From Atrina japonica (lineage: Eukaryota > Mollusca > Bivalvia > Pterioida > Pinnidae), in assembly GCA_030159075.1 (NCBI GenBank), contig BROG01000372.1, forward strand, positions 61,001 through 125,000: a DNA stretch of 64,000 nucleotides, in the 5' to 3' direction. This document shows, in pieces, positions 36,242 through 48,044 of the stretch; the stretch's first letter is position 1; every line of letters starts with the position of its first letter. Below the pieces are notes generated by a model. That model was not told where the DNA came from, ran no database searches, and was given only the letters and a program-made list of their open reading frames with translations. The position numbers and the translations under genes were made by a program.

Positions 36242-38063
36242 CAGGGCCAATGGGCCTTAACGGTCACATGAGAAAAATTTCGAGTCACGTTTGGCCAAAC
36301 TTAGTACACTGGTTCTTGAAAAGAAGTCGAAAATGTCTAAAATTTCACAAAAGGGCTCTATTGACTTTTTTGTAGATCTTTGCATGCTGAACATTTTTGC
36401 TGATTTTACATTTATTCTACTTTTCAAGATAATAGTACAAAATTGTCAAAAACATGGAAAATCAACTTAAAAGGGGAAATAACTCCCATAAGAGGCGACC
36501 TGAAAATTTCAGCATTGATGACTTTTTGTAGATCTTTGTTTGCTGAGATTTTTGCTTCTTTCACTTTTATTCTACCTATTGTACTATTTAAGATAATGTC
36601 AAAAAACATAAAAACATGAAAAATCCACTTAAAAGGGGAAATAACTCCCAAAATAGGCGAGTTGACAATTTTGAACCTATTGACTGTTTTGTAGATCTTT
36701 GCAAACTGAACATTTTTGCCTCTTTCAATTTTACTGTACCTATTATACTTTTCCAGATAATGTCAAAAAATCCAAAAACATGAAAAATCCACTTTAAAGG
36801 GGAAAAAACTCCCATAAAGGGCAACCAGACAATTTCAGCCCTATATACCTTTTTGTAGATCTTTACGTGTTGAACAATTTTGCTTCTTTCACTTTAATTC
36901 TACCTATTATACTTTTCAAGATAATGTCAAAAACATCAAAAACATGAAAAATCCACTTAAAAGGGGAAATAACTCCCATAAGGGGAGACTTGACAATTTC
37001 AGCCCTTGGACGTTTTTGTAGATCTTTTCGTGCTGAACATTTTTGCTTCTTTCACTCTTTTTGCTCTCTCTCACTTTCTACCTATTATACCTTTCAAGAT
37101 AATGGCAAAAAACATCCAAAAACATGAAAAATTCACAAAGAGGGGAAATAACTCACATAAGGGTCGATACGACAATTTCCACCAAAATAAAATGTTTGTA
37201 GATTTTTGCAAGCCGCTCATTTTAAGGTAATTTTTTTTTCTCTAGCTTTTGGAGATACATGTACCGCAAACCATATGCTATTTTACATGCTTATACTTCC
37301 TATCACGTTTGGTTCAAATTGGTCCAATGTTTCTGGAGAATTAGTCAAAAATTTTGCAAAATATATTCTTATATTTTCCATTTACTGAGGTGTCTGTGAC
37401 CTTGACCTTTGACCGCATGACCTTGAAATTTTGTCAAAATGATCCTCAGATAATTCCTAACAACTTTCTTATATATCTTTGTATACAAAATGTCGATCAG
37501 TTTTGAGTTATTAAACAATTTATAATACAAATGTACCCTGTGTTACTGAAGCGCCCCCTAGTGGCTCCTTTATGCACATGTGTCTGTGACCTTGACCTTT
37601 GACCGCATGACCTTGGAATTTTGTCAAAATGATCCTCAGATAATTCCTAACAACTTTCTTATATATCTTTGTATACAAAATGTCGATCAGTTTTGAGTTA
37701 TTAAGCAATTTATAATACAAATGTACCCTGTGTTACTGAAGCGCCCCCTAGTGGCTCCTTTATGCACATATTTCGTTTTCGTTCGCAAACTTTGTAGACA
37801 TGACTTGGCAATCATGTATAGAAAATTTGATAATTGGTTTATGAGAAGAAGGAAGATTTTTAAAGATGTACCAAGTTTTGGTCCTTTTTGGGCCCTTTCA
37901 GGGCCCCTATTGGTCCTATCCCTTTTTCATTTGCAAACTTTGCAGCTTCACATGGTGATGCTATATGCTAAAAGTTTACGCACGGCGCACGACGCATGAC
38001 GCACGCCGGACAAAAAGCGATCGGAATAGGTCACCATGAGCTTTCAGCTCAGGTGACCTAAAA
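36242..38063. mobile_element. 1.8-kb TIR element with internal tandem arrays and terminal hairpin
   Basis: The left end TTAACGGTCACATGAG and the right end CTCAGGTGACCTAAA form imperfect inverted repeats. Inside are about five 163-bp units (TGTAGATCTTTG at 36371, 36527, 36690, 36854, 37017, 37197) and a near-perfect 190-bp tandem duplication (37391-37770). Just inside the right end, TAGGTCACCATGAGCT and AGCTCAGGTGACCTA form a strong hairpin. No transposase was seen; non-autonomous element of uncertain superfamily. Confidence 0.7.
37391..37770. repeat. Two tandem 190-bp units with a DR1-like nuclear-receptor motif
   Basis: The two units differ at only a few positions (for example CTTGAAATT versus CTTGGAATT). 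Each contains TGACCTTGACCTTTGACC (37397 and 37587), whose complement holds AGGTCA half-sites spaced by 0 and 1 base. Confidence 0.9.
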
Positions 38064-38073
38064 CAAGGCATTT

Positions 38074-38076
<3 letters not shown>

Positions 38077-38151
<75 letters not shown>
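38077..38151. repeat. (GA)n microsatellite
   Basis: 75 bases of AG immediately beyond the right end of the 36.2-38.1-kb element. Confidence 0.95.
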
Positions 38152-38154
<3 letters not shown>

Positions 38155-38159
38155 CTTTT

Positions 38160-40075
38160 AAAATTTGATAGCATTCATTACAAGTGTGTATTTATTTACT
38201 ATAAATTAGATTTTTTCATCTCTCCAAATTCACGCCATGGATACTTTACATTTTATTCATATCTAGACTATCTATATTTTTACCTCAATCGTAATAAAGT
38301 ACTTGATAATGGTTCTCCAGTTTCAGATATAGCCTTTTTTGTATCTGTATTCAAACTCATGATTTGATTATGGTTTTTCATTACATTGTGAAGTGAAGTA
38401 TAAGGATATATCAATTAAAATTTTAATTTTTATTTTTCAGTGTAAAAAAATAAGTTCACTCCATGCAAAATCAATGTAAACTGTTATTTTCCCTCGACCA
38501 ATCAGGAGATACTATGTCTCTGACATCCAACCAGACAAGTGTGGTCACGAGTCACGCACTTTGTCGTCACTTTCTTCGCCGACAATAAATAAATCGTATA
38601 AGATGATAAGTCAATAAAATCCTATTCCACTGAAAGCGAATACATGTTCACTTTTTCATCGCCCTACATATGTTGCTTGTTTAGATCTAACAGCTTTGCT
38701 CCATGTTGCCACATGCTTTTGATACACATGAAAAATTTTGTTAACGCGCCAGCAGGTGTATGAAAAATCAATGTTTAAAAGATCACAATTTTATATGACT
38801 TGCTATCTGAAATAATTTTGTCTCCGTAAAGTTGATGTTTCTTGTGTTTTGAGAGTTATAAAATTTCCCATATGAATTATGTCCTAGGCACTCGTATCAA
38901 ATACCATTCTTCTGTCTCACGCGTTTAAATAAAATAAAATGGTATGACATCTTGAAAATTACAATGTCTTGTCAAACTGACAGTCAAATAACTAAAATCG
39001 GTACTTGAGTCAGCGTTTTTTGTATACTGCAACCATCTACAGTTCACTAGACAGCTTGATATATCTATCCATGAGGGTGACGGAGGATGCTTGATATCGG
39101 GATGCCTGCATACAAATCTGTTGGAAGTTCGTCTTGTTTCTAACTCTGTCAAGTATGAGGGGACAGTGAACCAAGGTAGAATTCAAAAATGAAAATTTCA
39201 GCCACTAGTTTCCTGATTAAAGTTGAAAAAATGAATTGTATGTAGATTTCTGCTTTATTAATATCATTCTTATTATTATTGTAAGTAGTATCATTATCCA
39301 AATATCAACCACATGAAAATGGTGATATGATGATGATAATGATGATGATGATGATGATGATGTTGCTGCTGCTGATGATGAAAATGACAGTGGTGATCAA
39401 TAAATGATAGTAATGATAGTGGTGATCATCAGACAATGTAAATTGGATAAGTAATAGCTTCATAGATTTTTATGCATTTCCTGATTGACTGGATCGATCT
39501 ATCTCACTGATTCAGATTGTTAAATCGTGACGAGTGTTGATTATAATTACATATATCCTTTAAAGTGTTTTAACTGTCACTAATGAGGTATAAAACACAC
39601 GAGAAAGGATATCAAAAGAGTGACGTATGAAACCATTACAGACAGACTAAATGAGTAATAAAAATCAACAATTCAATGGAACTCCGTGACTTCAAACAAC
39701 GAACCCTTCAGCATAATGTTGTCCATGGGTAAGAGATGAGTGAAGGACGAATTAATAAATCAGTGTTTTAAAGTAAACATTTCGTGTTACAAAGAAATGA
39801 TAAGATGACAAATGGACGTTAATCAATTTTCGATCGTTTTGTTTAGGCTGTGAATTGCAAAATACTATCGGTATTGATAACTAACTTGGCATAAACAAGA
39901 TTAATGATGGTAGAGGCGGTAGAGTTAGAAATACATTATACTGTTTTGTTTTAGTGTAACTTTACATTTCATCAAGAATATTTTATTTGTGTGTAGTAGG
40001 CATGATCAGCTTAGGTGACGTGCCTTAACTTTTGACCAGTTCTATGGACTGAAGCCAATGCAGTAAGAGTTATAT
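38160..40075. other. Intergenic, no gene seen
   Basis: AT-rich. Contains a (GAT)n/(GCT) patch at about 39325-39380 and nothing recognisable as exon or RNA gene. Confidence 0.55.
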
Positions 40076-40077
40076 AA

Positions 40078-40240
40078 AACATCTCAGATACCAAAGTATA
40101 AATCAATAGAATGTCCAGGACAAAGATACAAATCCGGTATAAATGGACAGACACGGACCTCTGGAAACCAAGAGGTGGGATCAGGTGCCATGAAGGAGTA
40201 AGCATCCCCTGTCGACCAATCACACTCGCCGTGGAACCTC
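40078..40240 (-). mobile_element. Solo 3'-end module of the RT retroelement
   Basis: AGATACCAAAGTATAAATC, ACACGGACCTCTGGAAACC and AGTAAGCATCCCCTGTCGAC landmarks. Confidence 0.7.
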
Positions 40241-40301
40241 AGTTTCAAGTCTCATCATCCGAAAAACCTGTGACTTTCGCCTCTTATTCCGAGCTTAAGC
40301 T

Positions 40302-40590
40302 TAAAGGGGCATTAGCTGTGTTTTGTTTTACTACTCATATAAAATAAAATAAAAAATACACAGGCATAAAAATTCTTAAAGTTGTATATATTTGGTGACA
40401 ATTGCTTGAGAAACCCATGTTTGGCTCTTTTTCAATTGCAATTGATCAACTCGACCTTACTATTTGTATATTAGCACCACACTGGACCTGGCCTTATTGT
40501 CACAAAATATTTAAGAATATAACTTTTTTATGTCTGCGTATAGCTCTTATTTGTTATTGTACACCAATGCCACTTTAAAAACAGTTATTA
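40302..40590. mobile_element. Copy of the TTAA-ended MITE
   Basis: Aligns with 1975-2342: TTAAAGGGGCATTAGCTGTG at the left, CAATTGCTTGAGAAACCCA and CTTACTATTTGTATAT internally, and CACTTTAAAA at the right. Confidence 0.55.
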
Positions 40591-40599
40591 CCTTGTCTA

Positions 40600-40770
40600 A
40601 AACCAAGGTTACGTGTCACAGTCGGTGTCGGCACGTTAAAGAACCATCACTGTTCGATGGCTATAAGTGCCAAGCATTGGGCAAAATTTGAAGCAGTTCA
40701 CCGGCATTTGGTGACGTTTCTATGAATGAAAGATTTCTTTGATTGTGAATTTAATCAACAAGAACAACAA
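40600..40770 (+). mobile_element. SINE family A, 5'-truncated
   Basis: CGTGTCACAGTCGGTGTCGG, TTAAAGAACCATCACTGTTC and TTTGGTGACGTTTCTATGAA landmarks, followed by an (AAC)n-like tail. Confidence 0.6.
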
Positions 40771-40789
40771 CAACAACCTGTTTTAAAGG

Positions 40790-41170
40790 ATTAGAAATTT
40801 TAAACATAATACCAAAATGATGGTTTTGCAAAAAATAATCCAAAATGAATGCTGAAAACCTTTGTTTTCTCAATAGGACTTCATCAGTTTAGATACAATT
40901 TTGCATGGATTCATTTTTCCGAAAGAAAAAGGTGTATGTGACAAGGCCAAATACTGAACTATAATGTATTGTCAAATACGTCGAAAAGTAACCACTGTAA
41001 AAAGTTGACTATTTAGTTTTGGAGGGGTGCAGAATTAAAAAAGAGGCCTGTAATATTGTACAAAATATCAGTTTATAAATCAGTTGATAACAAAATATAA
41101 CTTTGTGTGCTTTCGTGGACTCCAGCGGTTCGAACGCTCTTCCATCACAGAGGAAAAAGGTGAGGGAAGG
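40790..41170 (-). mobile_element. Retrozyme-like repeat copy, degenerate core
   Basis: TTTTAAACATAATACCAAAA, then on the minus strand CTGATGAAGTCCTATTGAG with a GAAAAC segment. Later landmarks AGGCCAAATA and ATTGTCAAATACGTC match the copy at 26.9 kb. The hammerhead pairing is mostly lost here. Confidence 0.5.
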
Positions 41171-41339
41171 TAACAATTTTCGTAAAAGATATTATTTTAA
41201 ACGTGAAAATGATACAAGGTAAAGGTATATTTTGAATTATTCGGTATTATCGTTCATTCCCCTTTGTAACAATAAAACAATTATGGGAACCACATTGACA
41301 ACGTCATTAAAGTAATCTCACCTAAACGTGCCGACGAGG

Positions 41340-41745
41340 TTCTAACAATCCATGTGTTAGAAGGTGCAAACCATTTATGCTAAAAGGATGATTGTAAGTA
41401 TTACTAACAATAACAAAGATATAGTTTTACAAAAGAGTCCAAAACAAATGCTCGAGACGATCGTGTCTGTCATTATGACTTCATCAGTTGAGCTCGAATT
41501 TAACATGAATATACTTTTCGTAAGTAAAATTTGTATCATACAAAAGGCTAAATCATACATCCAAATGTGTTGCCAAATTCGTCTAAAGTATCCATCGTAA
41601 AATGAATATCTTAGCTTTTGAGAAGTTCATCACCTGACCGTGATGAACGAAATTCTGCCGACCAGAGTGTTAAAAGGTCCAAATCATTTATGGTGAAATT
41701 ATAATTGTAAATATTATCAACAATACCAAAATTATAATAATCATA
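41340..41745 (-). mobile_element. Retrozyme-like element with direct-repeat ends and hammerhead-like core
   Basis: The left segment (GTGTTAGAAGGTGCAAACCA, TTATGCTAAAAGGATGATTG) recurs at the right (GTGTTAAAAGGTCCAAATCA, TTATGGTGAAATTATAATTG) about 318 bases away, like a monomer plus a repeated end. Between them, on the minus strand at 41448-41496, are CTGATGA, stem II words AGTCA/TGAC around TAA, GACAC (for GAAAC), loop GATC, and GTC before TCGAGC, which partly pairs with GAGCTC. Confidence 0.6.
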
Positions 41746-42439
41746 ATCATGTAAATCAAGATGCCCTTTGTTTCATTGATGCTTTGTCTTAGCTTTCAGT
41801 GTTTTATGTTACCCAAGAAAATTCGTCAATGTTCCGTACCAGAAGAATGAAAATTATCCAATTAAAAAAAAAAGAAAAATTGCAAACGACAATTATCATT
41901 ATGTGAATAAAAGATTTTGTATACGAACATAAGTACATATAAACTTGTCTGATTATATCAGTGATAATTTGGTCAGACAAAAATATATTACTTTTAAAAT
42001 TTGTGTGAAAGTTATAACAATTCATAAAATGGGTTAGGCTAAGTAAAGTGGTATTTTAAAATAGAATCGAGTCGTTCTTATGTACACGTTTTAGACGTCG
42101 CAACGCTGTCAGTACAAAAGGAATACAATTACTTAAAACAAACATCCATCAAAGGTATCACGATCTTTAAATTGGATAAGAATAAAAAAAATTATTTGAA
42201 AAACCCTATTTTACAGCAATTAAAAAGGTTGAACAAAACAAATAGCCTCTCTTTTCAAACAAAAGTAACAGTATGTGTCATGACGAGACTAAATGAGACA
42301 TAGATTTTGAAATTTGTATACATAATGATTTTTTAAAAGGAAGGTACAATGATCTACAATTATCGACCTCTTCAAGGTGAATACAATGATTTATATACCG
42401 GAAAAGGTATTATACAATAAATCCATTAATTACTTTATG

Positions 42440-43492
42440 ATATAAAACATCTTAGATACCAAACTATAAATCTATAGGATGTCCAGGACACATACAAATC
42501 CGGCAAATATGGACAAACACGGACCTCTGGAAACCAAGATTAGGGATCAGGTGCCATGGAGGAGTAAGCATCCCCTGTCGATCGGTCACACCCGCCGTGA
42601 GTCCACAGTCAAGTCCAAATGAAATACGTAAGGAACGAATCCTGGTCACAATTGGTACAGACGTCTCAACAACCGCCAACGAAAAGGCAACATTTCACCC
42701 AGTCAAACCAAGTAATCACAAACAATGCTATCGTACCGACCGTCTTTCAACAAACTGCCGGCATTCCTATGGGAACCAATTGTGCCCATTTATTGGCCGA
42801 CCTGTTCTTTTATTCATACGAAGCAGACTTTATTCAGAAACTTCTGAATCAAAAGAAGAACAAGCTAACGGTGTCCTTTATTTGATATTTTGATATATCG
42901 ACGACGTTTTGTCAATTAATAATGACAATTTTCATACATATGTAAATGTGATATATACCAGCAAACTAGAAATTAAAGATACAACAGAAACAAGCACACA
43001 CGCTTCATACTTTGACATTTTACTAACTACAGACACAGACGGGAAATTAGCAACTAAACTATACGGCTTTCCCATCGTTTATTTTCTACATTTAAGTAGT
43101 AATATCCCACAGTCACCTGTATATAGAGCTTATATTTCACACATGATCCTATATGACAGGGAGTGTTCAATATATGAACATTTCATATACAGATGTAAAC
43201 TACTCGCTGACAAATTATTGACACAGGGATATTGAAAACCGCGTTTGATGTCAACGTTCCGCAAATTTTACGGTCGGTCTTGTTTGCGATTACTCTGTTT
43301 CACTAAGTGAAATGTTGAGTTGTAATTTCGTTGGCGGTTGTTTAGACGTCTGTACCAATTGTGACCAGGATTCATTCCTTACGCATTTCATTTGGACTTG
43401 ACTGTGGACTCAAGGCGAATGTGACCAGTCGACAGATCATGCTAACTCCTCTATGGCACCTGATCCAACCTATATATATATATATATATATG
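42440..43492 (+). mobile_element. RT retroelement fragment bounded by inverted copies of its 3' end
   Basis: 42745-43235 encodes a reverse transcriptase fragment: TAGIPMGTNCAHLLADLFF, then after a frame break YIDDVLSINN (catalytic YIDD) and SNIPQSPVYRAYISHM. The 3' module follows in sense orientation at 43240-43470 (CCAATTGTGACCAGGATTC...), while an inverted copy of the module precedes it at 42440-42740. The right end runs into (TA)n at 43471-43491. Frameshifts and a missing 5' half make it non-functional. RT class uncertain. Confidence 0.8.
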
Positions 43493-43493
43493 A

Positions 43494-43499
<6 letters not shown>

Positions 43500-43569
<70 letters not shown>
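43500..43569. repeat. (GA)35 microsatellite next to (TA)n
   Basis: TA (43471-43491), then GAGTGTGTGA, then 70 bases of GA, directly after the retroelement 3' end. Confidence 0.95.
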
Positions 43570-43571
<2 letters not shown>

Positions 43572-43599
43572 GTGTTTGATATTGTACTAGAAACAATTA

Positions 43600-45380
43600 T
43601 GCCTTGTATTTAAATATTCTAATTTTCTTTTCCAATTTAGGTTATTTAAGAAAAATTCATGTATTCACATTTAGACTGAAAAGACATCATGAAAATTACA
43701 ATGTCTTGTCAAACTGACAGTCAAATAACTAAATACAATTATGCATATTTAACTGATCTTTTTAAATTTGTGTCACTACATGAAAAAATATTTAACGTAA
43801 TTAAAGTAATGTGCCTTGCAAATAAAAACTATATTATTTGAGGCTTTGGCTATTGGGACAGGTACAAATTGGTCATGTATTGTTTAATGTGTTGACGTAC
43901 CGCAATCATATCAACATTAGTAATACGAAATATATCTGAGAATGTCCTGTTAGGTTTATGTAAAATATCCGTTTGAAACTTTCACTTTAAAATATTTAAA
44001 CCCGTTTTAAAAGACTTTCCGATAATTACGGAAAAGTTTAAATCAATTAAATATAAAGTGCATTTTAAAACATGAAGATAAGTTGAAAGGTTGTCACGAA
44101 TGTTTTGTTTACTTTTTCGACGTCCCGTACAATATGAAAAGAAAGAAGGTAAGTTCATACAAGTCTATAATTATAAAGAAATCAATACCTTGTCTGGATG
44201 TGAGGAGGAGATAAATGCAATATTCATTACTATCATTTCTATGACAAGTTATAACTGTTTAAACAATACATTCAAAGACACATTTTGATAATTTGAAGAA
44301 ACTCGATGATTCAGCATAATTGTCTGGAACATCTATAAAGAATACATATATATTTCGTGTTATTCTGTGTGAACTTTTCTTGATTTTTTCGCCTTTGATA
44401 TGACTGTGATCTTGATATTTAATTTATGCATTGTAAGTTTTTGTTATTCTAAGCACTATACCCATGTCCCATCCCAAAAAGTAAAGAATAAAATTATGTA
44501 ATTATGTAGATTTATACACATACTTTAGCGTATAAAACAACAATAAGAAACCAAGGATAATAACAGCCTCAATGATAAAACTAATGTACCCTTAATTAAG
44601 TTTTTCACCCGGTCATGGCTAAACAATAAACAATAATCATAAACTACTCAAGTATGTTTGATGTCCCCGCTTGCGCAGTATGCGTGCAATTATTTAATTG
44701 TCTGTTCAGACAAACATGGTGACAAAAGTTTTTCCGTTTCCGCCATATTCAATTTTTTTCCTCTCACATTTCGATATTGTTTGGGGAGTACTCGACGTTA
44801 TCAAATAAAAACACAACGTTATTGTTTTTGTTGTTGTTGTTGTTGTAGTTGTTGTTTATCTATTAGGTTCTGACGTCACAATTTATCACCGGATACCAAC
44901 ATATCGTCTGTTTCTTTGATTAAATTGGTGCATAATATGGCGGCATACAGAAAACAATTTACACAAAACACGAAACATATCATCGTTCAAGTTGTATGGT
45001 CCAGTAAGGTAAAAAAAAAGAAGATTGCGGACTTCTTCAAAATTAATTATTCGAGATTTCTGGGATGGCTAAATGGTGTTTGTAGAAGGTAATATAAATA
45101 CTGAGAAATACATTGAAACACTTGATAATTATTTGTGACAGGTTGTAATAAATCATTTTCTCAACAGATCCTACATCTCCAGAATAACAATGTTCAATGT
45201 TATACCTCCCGTGCAACAAAACATGGAAAGAAACAAACCAAGTTCTGCGTTTTACGTGGGCATCATTATCCCCTGATTTGAACATTATATCAAATATATC
45301 AATGGATTGTCATGAAAAAAGAAAACACACCAGAGAGAAAAATGTCTACTATAACAACGGAAAGAATTTTTTCAGCCTGA
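43600..45380. other. Intergenic, no gene seen
   Basis: AT-rich, with a (TTG)n patch at about 44822-44862. The stretch GACATCATGAAAATTACAAT...AGTCAAATAACTAAA at 43682-43733 recurs at about 38945-39000. No coding or RNA gene signal recognised. Confidence 0.55.
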
Positions 45381-45383
45381 TGT

Positions 45384-45386
<3 letters not shown>

Positions 45387-45453
<67 letters not shown>

Positions 45454-45478
45454 ATTATATATATATATAAGTTATTGA
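45387..45478. repeat. (TA)n microsatellite at the PLE left end
   Basis: Long TA run with a few interruptions immediately left of the Penelope-like element. A matching TA run (49081-49163) sits at the right end of the inverted pair. Confidence 0.95.
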
Positions 45479-45504
45479 AAGTCCAAACGTAAAGAAATTA
45501 AATA

Positions 45505-45604
45505 TAAAAATACAGAATGCAAAACCACAAAAAGAGTTTTATTAACTTACAAACGTGTTTCGCGTTACAAACGCTCATCAGGCAATGGTCATCAACAAAA
45601 ATGT

Positions 45605-45635
<31 letters not shown>

Positions 45636-48044
45636 CATGAATCGCATATTGGTAAAGTAAATACATATATAAAAGAAGTTGATGAAGTAGATAAGATTTG
45701 TAGGAAGCGTAATGCAAAGAATAAACAAATTAGTTAATCTGATAAGAAGGACTCCTTTGCATAAGATTATATGATAATGTGTGGGTTAGGTTCTGTTAAG
45801 TAATGGTTTGAATTTATCAATAAAATATTGCTCTTTGATAATATTATCTGTTTGATATATTGGCATGATTTTGAAATTCCCTTTACTACACTGAAATATA
45901 TGTTTAGAAACGAATAAATTACGATTATGTGATAACTTTATATTGCTTTTGTGTAGAGCTACTCTTTGTTTTAGTGACTGAGTACATCCAATATATTCTT
46001 CCTTGCAATTTTCACATAAAATTACATGTATTACGTTCTTAGAATCGCAATTTAATATTCGTTTGATATAAAATAATGAACAGGAATTTTTAAATTTGAA
46101 TGTTTGACCTTCAATAATGATGTGTCACATACTTTACATCTTTTATTTTTGCATTTAATTACTTTTTATAATTTTTGTTTCATTTAAAATTATATTTAGT
46201 TTTTCATCTACTCGTAAATTATCCTAAGTCTTTATATACTTTGTTAAATAGTTGTTACAAATGCTAATGGTTGGTGTTTAATCTTTATTTTGTTTGTCTC
46301 AGCACTGATAAAAGGAATAGATTCAGCTAGGTCTCTATCCCTTTGTTTTATAAGAGTCAAAGGATACCCTCGTTCTTTTAAGGCGTATCTTAATTCATCT
46401 AAGCGTTTTTTCCTTAGGGCTGATGGTACAATGATAGTACATAAGCGTCGTGCTAATGTGTATGGAATAGAGTTTCTGCAACTTTTTGTGTGTTGACTTT
46501 TGAAATGGAGGTATTGTTGTGTATCTGTAGGCTTTCTGTAAATATCTGTGATTAATTTGTTGCCTTCTTTTATAAGCATGATGTCTAAAAATGCTATTTT
46601 ATAAGGATCTTTTTCTATAGTAAAAGTTATATTAGTATGTAAGTTTTATATCAATATTGCCCCAGTTAAGATTCCAGATAATGAAACAATCATCCAAATA
46701 TCTTTTCCATAGTGTTTTAAATGTTTCAATTACATTGGAATCAAAAATATTGTTCCATACCTTTCATAAAGCTTGTTTTCTAGATACCCCAATGTTAAAG
46801 TTGCGTAAGCTGGTGCCATTTTGGTTCCCATGGCAGTTCCTAGGATTTGTACATATTGTTTATTATCAAATTGGAATGTATTGTTGTTCAAAATTAATTC
46901 AATTGCATCGATTAAAAATTCTTCGTTAAAGCGATGATGTAAATTGTTAGGAAAATTGCAAACCCAAAAGGAAATTGCTTCTTTACCTAAATAATGTGGA
47001 ATATTAGAATAAAGACTTGATACATCAAAATAGGGATTTTACTTAGAAAATCTATATCATCTCGCACAAAACTTATGATTTCTTTAAGAAAGGGTTGTAA
47101 TAAGATATCAACTAAATTACTCAGTCGATGTGTTGGACAAGATGGTCCAGCGACAATGGGTCTGAATTTTAAGTCTGTTGGATTATGAATTTCTATATAT
47201 TCAGACTGTTGTATTTTAATCGCATTGTTTATAATGCCTGACTTATTATGAATATCGTATTTATTGCACAATTGTTTTATTTTAGACTGAATGATTTTAT
47301 AGTATCGTTTAACATATTTTGAATGCTTTCTCTGTAATATTCTTTATCCATAATTACCACTGCACTACCTTTATCGGCTTCTTTAATAATTATATTATTG
47401 TCATTTTGAAGTTCTTTTAATGCATTCCTTTGTTTAAAAGATAAATTTTTCGGAATATTATTGTTTGCAGAAAAAAAAATTTCTATAAATTTTCTAAAAA
47501 TGCATCTAAAGATTTATTTCGTCCTTTATTAGGCATAAATTGTGATTTATTCTTTACTAAAGAAGGTTCATTTTCTTCTGTTCCATATAAAACATTTCAG
47601 TTAAACGAAATTTTCTTTCACAAATTCCTGAAGGTCTTTTTTCAATTCTATGATATTGGGCCTAGGTGTAGGCGTAAATTTTAGACCTAATTTTAAAACT
47701 GAAATTTGATTATTACTCAGATTAACTGAGGACAGGTTAATAATTTTGGGTTTTACCTCTTTTATGGTGGCTTCTTGACTCTTGTTTCCTGACGAAAAAA
47801 ATTCTGATTTCTAGATGAATTTTGATAATTAATTGAACTTTTACATGGTGTATTTCTAAATTTTTGTCCAATATACATAGTATTTTCACCATTAAAACGT
47901 CTATGCACATTCCGTCTGTTATTTCCAGTCCTTCCGTTGAATTGTTTTACATTGCGTTTCGCAACATCGGAATATAATGCATGCAAGTCATTAACTTTTG
48001 TTCGTTTTGAATCATTGATATTTTTTCCTGAAGATTGTCCTTGG
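45505..48044 (-). mobile_element. Penelope-like element (RT plus GIY-YIG), nearly full length, decayed
   Basis: Minus-strand landmarks from 5' to 3': NLSFKQRNALKELQ and KEADKGSAVVIMD (47349-47375 for the last motif), FRPIVAGPSCPTHRLSNLVD (about 47100-47168), LGTAMGTKMAPAYATLTL (46811-46840), RYLDDCFIIW (catalytic YLDD at 46689-46700), DIYRKPTDTQQYLHF, then the GIY-YIG region CENCKEEYIGCTQSLKQRVALH (45960-46014) ending at FKPLLNRT. This set and order is diagnostic of Penelope-like retroelements. At least three frameshifts or breaks separate the frames. A hammerhead-type motif lies in the 3' UTR at 45546-45588. Confidence 0.9.
45546..45588 (-). ncRNA. Defective hammerhead ribozyme, left PLE arm
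   Basis: On the minus strand: CCATTGC, CTGATGA, stem II GCGTT/AACGC, then GAAAC directly (no extra base). A deletion removes the GTC cleavage triplet and the GCAA of the stem I 3' strand that the right arm has. Probably inactive. Confidence 0.7.
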
